Below are positions 8,504-21,409 of a DNA stretch of 64,000 nucleotides, piece by piece (positions within the stretch are counted from its first letter, which is position 1; every line of letters begins with the position of its first letter). Position numbers and translations under genes: made by a program. Below the pieces are notes generated by a model. It worked only from the letters and a program-made list of their open reading frames with translations. It did not search any database and was not told the origin of the DNA. This stretch comes from Pelomonas sp. Root1444 (GTDB taxonomy: Bacteria > Pseudomonadota > Gammaproteobacteria > Burkholderiales > Burkholderiaceae_C), in contig NZ_LMFP01000003.1 of assembly GCF_001426885.1 (NCBI RefSeq), positions 565,306 to 629,305 of the forward strand, written 5' to 3'.

Positions 8504-10818
8504 TTGCGCGTCGTCGGCTTGGCCGCCGTCTTCTTGGCCGCCTTGTTCGCCGCCTTGCGCGCGGTCCTCACCGGTTGCAGCGCGGCGACGACGGCCTTGC
8601 GGCTCTGCTTCACGTCGCGGTCGGTCTGGCGGACATCCTCGAGCGCCTCCACCGCAGTCTTGGGGGCGCGCTTCTTGGCGGGCGTCTTGCCCGCGCTCCT
8701 GCCAGCGCCCTTGCCGGTGGGCTTGGCAGCGGCGCCGCGGCTCGTGGCGCGCGCTTCATCGGCATCGCGCACCAGGCGGAAGTCGATGCGGCGCCCGTCC
8801 AGGTCCACGCGGCTGACCTGCACCTGCACCCGCGCGCCGGTGGCGTAGCGGATGCCGGTGCGCTCGCCCCGCAGTTCCTGGCGCACGTCGTCGAAGCGGT
8901 AGTACTCGCCGCCCAGCTCGGTGATATGCACCAGGCCTTCGACATAGAGCGCATCCAGTTGCACGAACAGGCCGAACGACGTGACGGCCGAGACGGTGCC
9001 GGCGAACTCCTCGCCGAGGCGGTCGCGCATGTAACGGCACTTCAGCCAGGCCTCGACGTCGCGGCTGGCTTCGTCGGCGCGCCGCTCGTTGGCGCTGCAG
9101 TGCGCGCCGACGACCTCCCAGCGCTCGGCCTCGTTACGGGCCTCCGCCGGGTTGGGTGGCGCCGCGCGGCCGGGGCGCTTGGGCGCCTGCGGCACGTTCA
9201 TCTTGCTGGCATCCAGCGTGTAGCGCTTGTTGGCCAGCAGGCACTTGATGACACGGTGGACCAGCAGGTCCGGATAGCGCCGGATCGGGCTCGTGAAGTG
9301 GGTGTACGCCGGATACGCCAGGCCGAAGTGGCCGGAGTTCACGCCGGTGTAGATGGCCTGTTGCATGGAGCGCAGCAGCATGGTGTGGATCTGCTGGGCA
9401 TCGACGCGGTCCTTCGTGGCCTCGGCCAGTTGCTGGAACTCGCGTGGCGACGGGTCGTCCGAGATGCCCATGCCGATACCCAGCGAGCGCAGGTAGTTCT
9501 GCAGCGTCTGGCGCTTCTCGGGCGTGGGGCCTTCGTGCACGCGGTAGAGCGCGTGGTGCTTGTTCGTGTGGATGAAGTCCGCCGAGCAGGTGTTGGCGGC
9601 CAGCATCGCCTCTTCGATCAACCGATGCGCATCGTTGCGGGTGCGCGGGATGATCTTCTCGATGCGGCCGTTGTCGTCGCAGACGATCTGCGTCTCGGTC
9701 GTCTCGAAGTCGATGGCGCCGCGGCGCTGGCGCTCGGCCAGCAGCGCGCGGTAGACCTCGTGCAGGTGCAGCAGGTGCGGCACCAGCTCGCGGCGCTTGG
9801 CGGCCTCCGGCCCATGCGTGTTGGCGAGGATGGCTGCCACCTCGGTGTAGGTGAAGCGCGCGTGCGAGCAGATCACCGCCGGATAGAACTGGTAAGCCGT
9901 GACCGTGCCGTCAGTGGACACCAGCATGTCGCAGACCATGCTGAGCCGGTCTTCGTAGGGGTTCAGCGAGCACAGGCCGTTGGAGAGCTTCTCCGGCAGC
10001 ATGGGGATCACGCGGCGCGGGAAGTACACCGATGTGGCGCGCTCGTAGGCGTCGGCGTCCAGCGGCTCGCCCGGCTTCACGTAGTGCGATACGTCGGCGA
10101 TCGCCACCAGCAGGCGCCAGCCCTCGAAGGCCTTCTTGCCGCGCCCCTGCTTGAAGGGCTCGCAGTAGACGGCGTCGTCGAAGTCGCGCGCGTCCTCGCC
10201 GTCGATGGTGACCAGGGGCACGTCGCGCAGGTCGACGCGGTTCTTCAGGTCGGCGGCGCGCAGCTTTTCCGGCAGCTTGGCACTCTGCGCGAGCGTGTCC
10301 GGGCTGAAGCGGTGGGGCACGTCGTACTTGCGCACGGCGATCTCGATTTCCATGCCGGGATCGTCGATCTCGCCCAGCACCTCGACGACGCGGCCGACGG
10401 GCTGTGAGTACAACGACGGCGGCTCGGTCAGCTCGACCGCGACGACCTGCCCCGCGGTGGCGTTGGCAATGCCGTTCTTGGGGATGAGGATGTCCTGCCC
10501 CATGCGGCGGTCCTCGGGCGCGACCAGCCAGATGCCCGATTCGAGCAGCAGGCGGCCGATGAGAGGCCGCTTCTTGCGTTCGAGGATCTCCAGCACGCGG
10601 CCCTCGGGCCGGCCGCGCTTGTCGAAGCGCACGACGCGCACCCGCAGCCGGTCGCCGTGCATGACGGCGTGGGTCTCTTGCGAGGACAGATAGATGTCGG
10701 CCGAGCCGTCATCGGGGATGAGAAAGCCGTGCCCGTCGCGATGGCCTTGCAGCGTGCCTTCGACTTCGCCGAGCAGGCCGGCGCCGTCGGCACCAGAGGT
10801 GTGAGTTGTGTTCTTCAA
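8494..10818 (-). CDS. rnr: Ribonuclease R
   Basis: A 3'-5' processive exoribonuclease that degrades structured RNA and takes part in quality control and cold or stress responses. From the chosen start it is 774 residues. Cold-shock-type OB domains come first (GHGFLIPDDGSADIYLS), then the RNB catalytic domain with the metal-binding cluster DGEDARDFDDAVY, then HYALYR-like and FTSPIRRYPDL blocks. A C-terminal S1 domain (GTVSAVTSFGLFVQLDALYVEGLVHI) is followed by a long Lys/Arg/Ala-rich tail. The frame runs upstream antisense through tRNA-Leu, so the real start must lie after it; TTG at 10818 is the only sensible start codon, and no ATG or GTG is available before the OB domain. Confidence 0.93.
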   Translation of the reverse strand: MKNTTHTSGADGAGLLGEVEGTLQGHRDGHGFLIPDDGSADIYLSSQETHAVMHGDRLRVRVVRFDKRGRPEGRVLEILERKKRPLIGRLLLESGIWLVAPEDRRMGQDILIPKNGIANATAGQVVAVELTEPPSLYSQPVGRVVEVLGEIDDPGMEIEIAVRKYDVPHRFSPDTLAQSAKLPEKLRAADLKNRVDLRDVPLVTIDGEDARDFDDAVYCEPFKQGRGKKAFEGWRLLVAIADVSHYVKPGEPLDADAYERATSVYFPRRVIPMLPEKLSNGLCSLNPYEDRLSMVCDMLVSTDGTVTAYQFYPAVICSHARFTYTEVAAILANTHGPEAAKRRELVPHLLHLHEVYRALLAERQRRGAIDFETTETQIVCDDNGRIEKIIPRTRNDAHRLIEEAMLAANTCSADFIHTNKHHALYRVHEGPTPEKRQTLQNYLRSLGIGMGISDDPSPREFQQLAEATKDRVDAQQIHTMLLRSMQQAIYTGVNSGHFGLAYPAYTHFTSPIRRYPDLLVHRVIKCLLANKRYTLDASKMNVPQAPKRPGRAAPPNPAEARNEAERWEVVGAHCSANERRADEASRDVEAWLKCRYMRDRLGEEFAGTVSAVTSFGLFVQLDALYVEGLVHITELGGEYYRFDDVRQELRGERTGIRYATGARVQVQVSRVDLDGRRIDFRLVRDADEARATSRGAAAKPTGKGAGRSAGKTPAKKRAPKTAVEALEDVRQTDRDVKQSRKAVVAALQPVRTARKAANKAAKKTAAKPTTRKRR

Positions 10819-10835
10819 TTTTTTGATGCTATAGT
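10806..10835 (+). promoter_or_regulatory. Promoter of tRNA-Leu(CAG)
   Basis: TTGTGT (10806-10811), 18 bp, TATAGT (10830-10835): a good sigma-70-type promoter on the plus strand. Predicted initiation near 10842 leaves about 50 bases of leader before the tRNA. It overlaps the first codons of rnr on the other strand. Confidence 0.6.
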
Positions 10836-10891
10836 CCGCGCTTTCCTGAAACGGCCAAGCCTTCGGTTTATACGAAAAGCTTGAGCACCTT

Positions 10892-10976
<85 letters not shown>

Positions 10977-10986
10977 AATCTAATGC

Positions 10987-11023
10987 AAAAGGCCAGCACG
11001 CAAGTGCTGGCCTTTTGTTTTTG
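10987..11023. terminator. Terminator after tRNA-Leu(CAG), probably bidirectional
   Basis: GGCCAGCAC (10991-10999) and GTGCTGGCC (11004-11012) form a 9 bp stem flanked by AAAA and TTTT, followed by TTTTGTTTTT on the plus strand and by TTTTGC on the minus strand. It can end the tRNA transcript in one direction and the purA-phosphoribosyltransferase transcript in the other. Confidence 0.85.
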
Positions 11024-11070
11024 GCGCACGGGAGAAAACCCGGCAGCTTTGGCGCGATGCGCCCGCGACG

Positions 11071-11086
11071 CCCCGGCATGCCGGGG
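11071..11086. repeat. 16 bp perfect palindrome
   Basis: CCCCGGCATGCCGGGG lies 54 bp downstream of the phosphoribosyltransferase stop. It is a perfect palindrome with no loop. It could be an extra 3' hairpin of the minus-strand transcript or a protein site; nothing else is seen around it. Confidence 0.5.
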
Positions 11087-11139
11087 CCCCGCCTTCGATG
11101 GGCGCTTCGGCGAGCTGTGCCGGACACCCATCCTTGACC

Positions 11140-11661
11140 TCAAACGACGAACTTCTTCGCCAGTTGCTCCGGCCCCATGCCGTCGTACTCCTCGAACGGC
11201 TGATGGATCCACGGCGAGGTCTCGAGCAGTTCGACGTGGTAGTCCGGCACGTAAGCCGATACCTTCTTGGTCCAGATGACTGCCGAGCGCAGCTCGGTGA
11301 TGGACGGCATGCCGCGCAGGCGCTCCACCACGGCCTTCAGCGTCACGCCGGAGTCTGCCAGGTCATCGACCAGCAGCACACGGCCGGCCAGTTCGCCCTT
11401 GGGCATGGTGATGTACTTGGCCATGTCGAGCCGGCCCTGGATGGTGCCGGCCTCGGCGCGGTAGGAGCTGGTGGACATGATGCCCAGCGGCTTGTCGAAC
11501 ACGCGCGACAGCACGTCGCCAGGGCGCATGCCGCCGCGGGCCAGACAAAGGATCTGATCGAACTGCCAGCCCGAGGCATGCACCTTGAGCGCGAGCCGCT
11601 CGGTCAGCAGGTGGTACTCGTCCCAGGACACGTAGAGGTGTTTGCCGTCGTCGGTCAGCAT
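11140..11661 (-). CDS. Purine phosphoribosyltransferase family protein
   Basis: A 173-residue type I phosphoribosyltransferase of the COG2236 hypoxanthine/xanthine/guanine type, which would salvage a purine base with PRPP. The PRPP-binding motif GRVLLVDDLADSGVTL is intact, and QILCLARGGMRPGD supplies the upstream loop. Start ATG at 11661, 32 bp after the purA stop; longer frames upstream only overlap purA. Its place next to purA fits purine metabolism. The preferred base cannot be told from sequence alone. Confidence 0.88.
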   Translation of the reverse strand: MLTDDGKHLYVSWDEYHLLTERLALKVHASGWQFDQILCLARGGMRPGDVLSRVFDKPLGIMSTSSYRAEAGTIQGRLDMAKYITMPKGELAGRVLLVDDLADSGVTLKAVVERLRGMPSITELRSAVIWTKKVSAYVPDYHVELLETSPWIHQPFEEYDGMGPEQLAKKFVV

Positions 11662-11693
11662 GGTGCGCAAGTCTCCGTGGTCGGATGTGGGTT

Positions 11694-14235
<2,542 letters not shown>

Positions 14236-14309
14236 GGGCGCGGGGAGGCGGTTAAAAACGGCATTGTACCGGCGCCCTCCCCGCCCCAAGCCTCAGAGGA
14301 GCGTTCGGA

Positions 14310-14492
14310 TCAGCGCAACCAGAGCAGTCCGAACAGGCCCATCACGATGCTGATGAGGCCGACAAAACGGATCTGGCCGTCGCTCAACGCCAGGATGCGG
14401 CTGAAGACGTCCCGCCAGCGCGCCGGGCTGATGAAGGGCATCAGCCCTTCGATGACCATCACCAGCGCGAGCGCGGTCAGCAGCTCGGTCAC
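14310..14492 (-). CDS. DUF2065 small inner-membrane protein
   Basis: A 60-residue protein with two hydrophobic segments (roughly residues 3-20 and 40-58), beginning VTELLTALALVMVIEGLMPF and ending GLFGLLWLR. This matches the YjeT/DUF2065 family, commonly found beside hflC in beta- and gammaproteobacteria. The GTG start at 14492 overlaps the hflC stop in a GTGA junction, so translation is probably coupled. Function unknown; proximity suggests an association with the HflKC membrane complex. Confidence 0.85.
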   Translation of the reverse strand: MTELLTALALVMVIEGLMPFISPARWRDVFSRILALSDGQIRFVGLISIVMGLFGLLWLR

Positions 14493-15385
14493 TTGCGCGC
14501 TGGGGCGGCGGCGGGCGCGGAGCCGGAGCCCCGCATGGCTTTGAAGAAGTCGCTGCCCGGGTCGACGACCATCACGTCGCTCTTGCTGCGGAAGCTGGAG
14601 CGATAGGCCTCCAGCGAACGGTAGAACTGGGCGAACTGCGGGTCGCGGCCGAAGGCCTCGGCGTACAGGGCCGACGCCTTGGCATCGCCCTCGCCCATGA
14701 CCTTCTGCGCGTCTCGGTAGGCCTCGGCGACGATGACCTCGCGCTGGCGGTCGGCATCGGCCTTGATCTTCTCGCCCTCCGCGGCACCGGTGGAGCGCGC
14801 CTCGGCGGCCACGCGCTTGCGCTCCGAATCCATGCGGCGGTAGACCGAATCGGTGATGCTGGAAGCGAAGTCCACCCGCTTGATGCGCACGTCGACCACC
14901 TCGATGCCGAACTGCTTGGCTTCGTCGGCCAGGCGCTTGCGCACGTCCTGCATGATCTTCTCGCGCTCGGTGGCGAGCACGGCGATGACGGTGCGCTTGG
15001 TGACCTCTTCGTTGAACGCCGCCTGCACGACCGGCGCCAGCCGGTTCTCGACGTTGCGCACGTCGGAGCCGCTGTTGCGGATGAACTGGCGCGGCTCGGT
15101 GATGCGCCACTTGATGAGCCAGTCGATGACAAGGCTCTTCTTCTCGGCGGTGAAGATGGCGCGAGATTCGGGGCTGTCCAGCGTCTGCACGCGGCGGTCG
15201 AGCAGCACGACGTTCTGCAGCGGCGGCGGCAGCTTGAACTTCAGGCCCGGCTCGGTGATGACTTCCTTGATCTCACCCAGTGCATAGACGGCAGCGAACT
15301 GGCGCTGGTCGACGATGAAGAGCATCGACGACAGCAGCATCAGGATGACGAGGGCGCCGGCGACGATGGCGGCAATACGGTTCAT
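14489..15385 (-). CDS. hflC: Protease modulator HflC
   Basis: An SPFH/band-7 protein that forms with HflK a large cage around the FtsH protease in the inner membrane and restrains its activity. The 298-residue product has one N-terminal membrane anchor (about residues 6-24) followed by the SPFH domain (VDQRQFAAVYALGEIKEV). A coiled-coil region rich in Arg, Glu and Ala follows (RKRVAAEARSTGAAEGEKIK), then a short Ala-rich tail. ATG start at 15385, 15 bp after hflK. Confidence 0.97.
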   Translation of the reverse strand: MNRIAAIVAGALVILMLLSSMLFIVDQRQFAAVYALGEIKEVITEPGLKFKLPPPLQNVVLLDRRVQTLDSPESRAIFTAEKKSLVIDWLIKWRITEPRQFIRNSGSDVRNVENRLAPVVQAAFNEEVTKRTVIAVLATEREKIMQDVRKRLADEAKQFGIEVVDVRIKRVDFASSITDSVYRRMDSERKRVAAEARSTGAAEGEKIKADADRQREVIVAEAYRDAQKVMGEGDAKASALYAEAFGRDPQFAQFYRSLEAYRSSFRSKSDVMVVDPGSDFFKAMRGSGSAPAAAPARK

Positions 15386-15400
15386 GGCTGGGATCCTCGA

Positions 15401-16654
15401 TCAGCGGCCGTCACGGCTGCGCTGGTTGTCACGGCTGCGCAGGTCGCTGCCTGGCACCGACTGCGGCTCCGGCACGCTGGTCGGCTGCGGCGTGGAGACC
15501 GTCACGCTGCCGCTGCCGCCCTGCTGCAGCAGCTTGTCCAGCGGCAGGTAGAGCAGGTTGGAACCGCTCTTGCTGTCGACCATGACCTTGCTGACGTTGC
15601 TGTAGACCTGGCGCATCGTGTCGATGTAGATGCGGTCACGCGTGACCTGCGGCGCCTTCTGGTACTCGCTCAGCACGCTCTTGAAGCGCTCCGCATCGCC
15701 TTCCGCCGTCGCGATGACGCGGGCCTTGTAGCCCTCGGCCTGCTCGCGCAGCTTGGCGGCCTCGCCCTGCGCGCTCGGGATCTTGTCGTTGGCGTACGCC
15801 TGCGCGTCGTTCTTGGCCTGCTCGCGGTTGGCATTGGCCTTCTGCACGTCGTCGAACGCCGCCTGCACCTGCTCGGGCGGCTGCACGGCCTGCACGTTGA
15901 CGTTCTTGATCTGGATGCCGGCCTTGAGCCGGTCCAGCTGCGCCTGGATGGACTTCACCAGGTCGGTGGCAATGGCGTCGCGCTGCTCGTAGAGCACCGA
16001 GTCCATCGTGCTCTTGCCGACGATCTCGCGCACGGCCGATTCGGCGGCCAGCGTGACGGCATCGCGGGGCTCGCGGTTCTCGAACAGGAAGTCGCGTGCG
16101 TCCTTGATCGTGTACTGCACGGTGAAGCGGATGTCGACGATGTTCTCGTCCTGCGTCAGCATCGACGAGTCGCGCAGGCCAGTGGCGGCGACGACCGAGT
16201 TGCGGCCGACCTCGACCTGCTGCAGTTGCGTGACCGACACGACCTCGTGCTGCTGCAGCGGGTACGGCAGGCGCCACTGGAAGCCGGCCTCGACGGTCTT
16301 GCTGTACTTGCCGAACGACGTCACGACACCTTGCTGGCCTTCCTGCACGATGAAGAAGCCGCTGAACAGCCAGCCGATGACGACCACCCCGGCGATCAGG
16401 CCGATGCCGATGCCGGCCCCCTTCATGTCGGGCGTGCCGCCCGAGCCGCTGGGGCCCGTGGGGCCACCCGAGCGACCGCCGAACATGCCCGAGAGTTTGC
16501 GGTTGAAGTCGCGCCAGAGTTCGTCGAGGTCGGGCGGGCCGTCGTTGCGGCCGTTGCTCAGCAGCCGGCCCATCGCATGGGTCGCGCGGGCAATCGGCGT
16601 CATGAGGCGGCGCGCCCATGGGCTGCGGGGCGGGGTATGGGAAGTGCTGCTCAT
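15401..16654 (-). CDS. hflK: FtsH protease activity modulator HflK
   Basis: The partner of HflC in the SPFH cage that controls FtsH. The 417-residue protein has a cytoplasmic Gly/Pro-rich N-terminus with LDELWRDFNRKLSGMFG, a membrane segment near residues 81-102, then the SPFH domain starting FFIVQEGQQGVVTSFGKY. A coiled coil (QAKNDAQAYANDKIP) and a disordered Arg/Ser tail follow. Its ATG overlaps the hflX stop by four bases (ATGA), so the two are translationally coupled. Confidence 0.97.
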   Translation of the reverse strand: MSSTSHTPPRSPWARRLMTPIARATHAMGRLLSNGRNDGPPDLDELWRDFNRKLSGMFGGRSGGPTGPSGSGGTPDMKGAGIGIGLIAGVVVIGWLFSGFFIVQEGQQGVVTSFGKYSKTVEAGFQWRLPYPLQQHEVVSVTQLQQVEVGRNSVVAATGLRDSSMLTQDENIVDIRFTVQYTIKDARDFLFENREPRDAVTLAAESAVREIVGKSTMDSVLYEQRDAIATDLVKSIQAQLDRLKAGIQIKNVNVQAVQPPEQVQAAFDDVQKANANREQAKNDAQAYANDKIPSAQGEAAKLREQAEGYKARVIATAEGDAERFKSVLSEYQKAPQVTRDRIYIDTMRQVYSNVSKVMVDSKSGSNLLYLPLDKLLQQGGSGSVTVSTPQPTSVPEPQSVPGSDLRSRDNQRSRDGR

Positions 16655-17895
16655 GCCTGGGAAGGGTCTTCTGAGGAAGAGGGCTCGGAGTCCGGGGGGC
16701 CAGCGTCGAAACGTGGGTCCCGCTCGTCGGGAATCAAGGGCTGGGTCTGCATGGCCGTCGCAATCAGCTGTCGCAGTTCAGCCAGGCCGCCGCCGTCGAT
16801 GGCGCTGACGAAGACGCGCGGCGTGGGCCCGGTGCCGCCCGCGTTGCGCAGCACCGCGTCGACGATCTCGCGCGGGCGCTGGTCGTCGGCGAGCAGGTCC
16901 TGCTTGTTGTAGACGAGGATCTGCGGCACGTCGGCCGCACCGATCTCGGCCAGCACGCGCTCGACTTCGATCATCTGCTCCTCCAGCACGGGGCTGGCGG
17001 CGTCGACGACATGCAGCAACAGGTCCGCATCGGCCGCCTCCTGCAGCGTGGCACGGAAGGCTTCGACAAGCTTGTGCGGCAGGTCGCGGATGAAGCCTAC
17101 CGTGTCCGACAGCGACACGCTGGCACCGGCCTGCTCCAGATAGAGCGAGCGGGTCGTCGTGTCCAGCGTCGCGAACAGCTGGTTGGCCGCATAGGCACGA
17201 GCTTTGGTCAACGCGTTGAACAGGGTGCTCTTGCCGGCGTTCGTGTAGCCGACCAGCGAGACCTTGAACACGCCGTTGCGCGAGCGCGAGCGGCGCTGCG
17301 TGCTGCGCTGCTTCTGCACCTGCTTCAGGCGTTCCTTCGTCTTCTTGATGCGGTCGTCGATCATGCGCCGGTCCAGCTCGATCTGGGCCTCGCCCGGGCC
17401 GCCGCGCATGCCGATGCCGCCACTCTGGCGCTCCAGGTGGCTCCAGCGCCGCACCAGGCGCGTGGCCAGGTACTGCAGCCGGGCCAGCTCGACCTGCAGC
17501 TTGCCTTCGTGGCTCTGCGCACGGGCGGCGAAGATCTCGAGGATCAGCGCGGTGCGGTCGGCCACGGGCACGCCGAGGACGCGCTCGAGGTTGCGCTGCT
17601 GGGCCGGCGAGATGGCCTGGTCGAACAGCACCGTGTGGGCCTGGTGGGCCTGCACGAGCAGTTTGATCTCGTCGGCCTTGCCGGAGCCGACGAACAGCGC
17701 GGCGTCGGGCGCGGCACGGCGCGCAATGACCTTGGCCACCGGCGTGTCGCCGGCGGACTCGGCCAGCAGGGCCAGTTCGTCCAGGCTTTCGTCGAAGCCC
17801 TGTTTGGCGGACTGCCGACCGAAATCGACGCCCACAAGAATGGCGCGCGCCGCCTCGGAGGGCGGCGTCGCGCTGTGGGTCGAGGTCGAGGACAA
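16651..17895 (-). CDS. hflX: GTPase HflX (ribosome-associated)
   Basis: A ribosome-splitting GTPase that rescues stalled ribosomes under heat or antibiotic stress. The 414-residue protein has the N-terminal HflX domain, the linker motif GGIGMRGGPGE (about residues 159-169) and a basic coiled coil. The G domain has Walker A GYTNAGKS (216-223), DTVGFIRDLPH (G3) and YNKQDL (G4). The only usable start is TTG at 17895, 10 bp after the hfq stop. No strong Shine-Dalgarno is visible, so translation may depend on coupling with hfq. Confidence 0.96.
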   Translation of the reverse strand: MSSTSTHSATPPSEAARAILVGVDFGRQSAKQGFDESLDELALLAESAGDTPVAKVIARRAAPDAALFVGSGKADEIKLLVQAHQAHTVLFDQAISPAQQRNLERVLGVPVADRTALILEIFAARAQSHEGKLQVELARLQYLATRLVRRWSHLERQSGGIGMRGGPGEAQIELDRRMIDDRIKKTKERLKQVQKQRSTQRRSRSRNGVFKVSLVGYTNAGKSTLFNALTKARAYAANQLFATLDTTTRSLYLEQAGASVSLSDTVGFIRDLPHKLVEAFRATLQEAADADLLLHVVDAASPVLEEQMIEVERVLAEIGAADVPQILVYNKQDLLADDQRPREIVDAVLRNAGGTGPTPRVFVSAIDGGGLAELRQLIATAMQTQPLIPDERDPRFDAGPPDSEPSSSEDPSQA

Positions 17896-17905
17896 GGGGT
17901 GGGGA

Positions 17906-18148
17906 TCAGGCGTCCGCGGGGGCGTCGCCGGCGTGGAAGTTGACGGCGCGGCCGGGCACGACGGTGGAGATCGCGTGCTTGTAGACCATCTGGGTCACGG
18001 TGTTGCGAAGGAGCACGACGTACTGGTCAAAGGATTCGATATGGCCTTGCAGCTTGATGCCGTTGACCAGGTAGATCGAGACCGGCACATGCTCTTTGCG
18101 CAGCAGGTTCAAAAAGGGGTCCTGCAAAAGTTGGCCTTTGTTGCTCAT
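17906..18148 (-). CDS. hfq: RNA chaperone Hfq
   Basis: A hexameric Sm-like protein that pairs small RNAs with mRNAs. The 80-residue product is nearly all Sm core: [15 protein letters not shown] (helix 1), [15 protein letters not shown] (Sm1), then [14 protein letters not shown] (Sm2). The C-terminal tail is very short ([11 protein letters not shown]) compared with the ~35-residue tail of the E. coli protein, as is usual in betaproteobacteria. It lies between der and hflX. Confidence 0.98.
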   Translation of the reverse strand: MSNKGQLLQDPFLNLLRKEHVPVSIYLVNGIKLQGHIESFDQYVVLLRNTVTQMVYKHAISTVVPGRAVNFHAGDAPADA

Positions 18149-18228
18149 CGGTATGCTCCGAGTTATCGGGGGGTGGGGGACTACGGGTAAGACCTTAACA
18201 CAGCGTCCCGACGGTGCCGGGCGTCACC

Positions 18229-19562
<1,334 letters not shown>

Positions 19563-19566
<4 letters not shown>

Positions 19567-20708
19567 TCGCCCTTGATCGCGAACAGGCCGCCGCTCTTGG
19601 TGGCGACGAGGGCCGTGTCGTTCAGCAGCGCGACGGCGACGACCTGTGAGCCATCGGTGGCCAGGCGCGAGCGCGTCTTGCCGGTGTCGCGGTCCAGCAG
19701 GTGGACCTGGCCCTCGTAATCGCCGACCAGCACCTGCTTGCCGACCAGCACAGGCTCGGACAGCTTGCGGTGCTGGAACTGGTCGCCCGACCAGGCCAGG
19801 TCGCCGTTGGCCAGCTTCCAGGCTGACAGGCGGTCCGACGCATCACCGGCGACGACGACCTGATCGTCTGCGCCGATGCCATTGGTGCCACCCACGACCC
19901 GGTTCCACAGCGCGCTGCCGCGCTCGGCGTTGACGCAGCCCACCGAGGACTGGAAGGCGCGGGCACAGATCACATCGCCCTGGCGCACGGCCGGGCCGAC
20001 CAGATCCGCCAGACGCTCCACCTCGTTGGTGCCACGCGGCGTGGCCACGCTGGCCTCCCAGCGCAACTGGCCCTTCAACGGGTCGACGCCCGCCAGGCGC
20101 GAGCCCTGGCCGACGATCAGCGTGTCCTTGTAGGCCATCAGCACGCCGGCCTTGGCCAGCGTCAGCGGCTCGCCGGGGCGGCGCAGTTCCCAGATCTTGC
20201 GGCCGTCCAGCGCGTCGAAGGCCAGCACCTGGCGGTCCAGCGTCAGCGCGAAGATGCGCTCGCCGGCCACCAGCGGCGCGGCGATGACGGGAGTCGGCAG
20301 CGCCTTCTTCCAGACGACCTTGCCGGCATCCAGCACGACCAGTTCGTTGTCGCGGTTGACGACCGCGGCGAAGCGGCCGTCGCTGCCGATGCCCGCAAGC
20401 AGCTTGCCGCCCGCGTCGCCGCGCCACAGCTCGCTGCCGTCGGCTGCGGCCAGCGCGCGCACCGTGCCGTCGCTGCTGGCGACGACGAAGCGGTCAGCCG
20501 GTGTCGCGATGCTGAGCGGGAAATTGATGTTGTCGCCCTTGGCGCTCCAGACGACGCGGCCAGTGGCCGGGCCGGACAGCGTCTCCAGCGCGGCCGGCTT
20601 GCCCTTGTCGCTGCCGAACCAGGAGTTCCAGACCGAGCTGACGGTGGAGCAGCCGGACAGCGAGGCCGCGGCCAGGGAGATCAACGCGATCGAGGCAAGG
20701 CGCTTCAT
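19563..20708 (-). CDS. bamB: Outer membrane assembly lipoprotein BamB
   Basis: The beta-propeller lipoprotein of the BAM complex that inserts beta-barrel proteins. The 381-residue product has a lipoprotein signal ending LSGC (Cys20), then PQQ-type propeller repeats such as [22 protein letters not shown] and [17 protein letters not shown] (shortened here). The start overlaps the yfgM stop (ATGA) and the end overlaps der, so the yfgM-bamB-der trio is tightly coupled. A second BAM component, bamD, is at 31.4 kb. Confidence 0.96.
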
Positions 20709-21373
20709 TGCGCGGCTCCGGTGGTTTCGACGGCGGCCGGCACGCCCAGCGTCGCCAGCTTGGCTTCGACGATGCGGCGGTAGTCCTGGGTCTTCTCCAG
20801 GCCGGCCAGCGCCTTCTGGTACTCGGCCTTGGCAGCGTCGCGCTTGTCCTGCAGCAGCAGCGCGTCGCCGCGGCGGTCGGCCACCAGCGCGGTGAATTCG
20901 GGCGACTTGATCGCGTCCAGCGTCTTGCCGGCTTCGTCGAAGGCCTTGGCATCGATCTGCAGGCCGGCCAGGCGCAGGCGGGCGATGTCACGGTAAGGGC
21001 CTTCGGAGCCATGCTCCGCGACCCAGGCGAGGGCCTTGCGGGCGTCGTCGGCCTTTTCCTTGTCGAGCTGCAGCTTGGCGACTTGCAGGCCGGCCTGGGC
21101 GGCGTACGCGGTGCCGGCATAGCGCGCCTGCAGGTCGCCCGCGGCGGCGGCGGCCTTGTCGAGATCCTGCGCGTTGTAGGCGCGGTCGAACTCGTCGTAC
21201 ATGGCCGCGGCCTTGGCGGCCTGGTCGCGCTGGTACCAGTTCCAGCCCTGCCATGCGGCAAATGCGGCGAGGACGGCCGTCAGCACCCAGGTGATGAGGT
21301 TGCCCCAGCGCTTCCAGAAGGCCTTGAGCTGGTCGAGTTGTTCTTGTTCTTCGAGATCGAGATGCGATGCCAT
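20705..21373 (-). CDS. yfgM: YfgM-like tetratricopeptide inner-membrane protein
   Basis: A 222-residue protein with a short cytoplasmic N-terminus (LDLEEQEQLDQLKAFWKRWG), one membrane segment near residues 25-45, and a periplasmic domain of TPR-like helices ending in [16 protein letters not shown]. The family (DUF2133/TPR_21, YfgM) works with PpiD and SecYEG as a periplasmic chaperone in E. coli. The hisS-yfgM-bamB order is the conserved one, which supports the call. Start ATG at 21373. Confidence 0.9.
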   Translation of the reverse strand: MASHLDLEEQEQLDQLKAFWKRWGNLITWVLTAVLAAFAAWQGWNWYQRDQAAKAAAMYDEFDRAYNAQDLDKAAAAAGDLQARYAGTAYAAQAGLQVAKLQLDKEKADDARKALAWVAEHGSEGPYRDIARLRLAGLQIDAKAFDEAGKTLDAIKSPEFTALVADRRGDALLLQDKRDAAKAEYQKALAGLEKTQDYRRIVEAKLATLGVPAAVETTGAAQ

Positions 21374-21409
21374 GAGGGGAATACAGCGTGTGCGGGCGAA
21401 GGCCCGGGA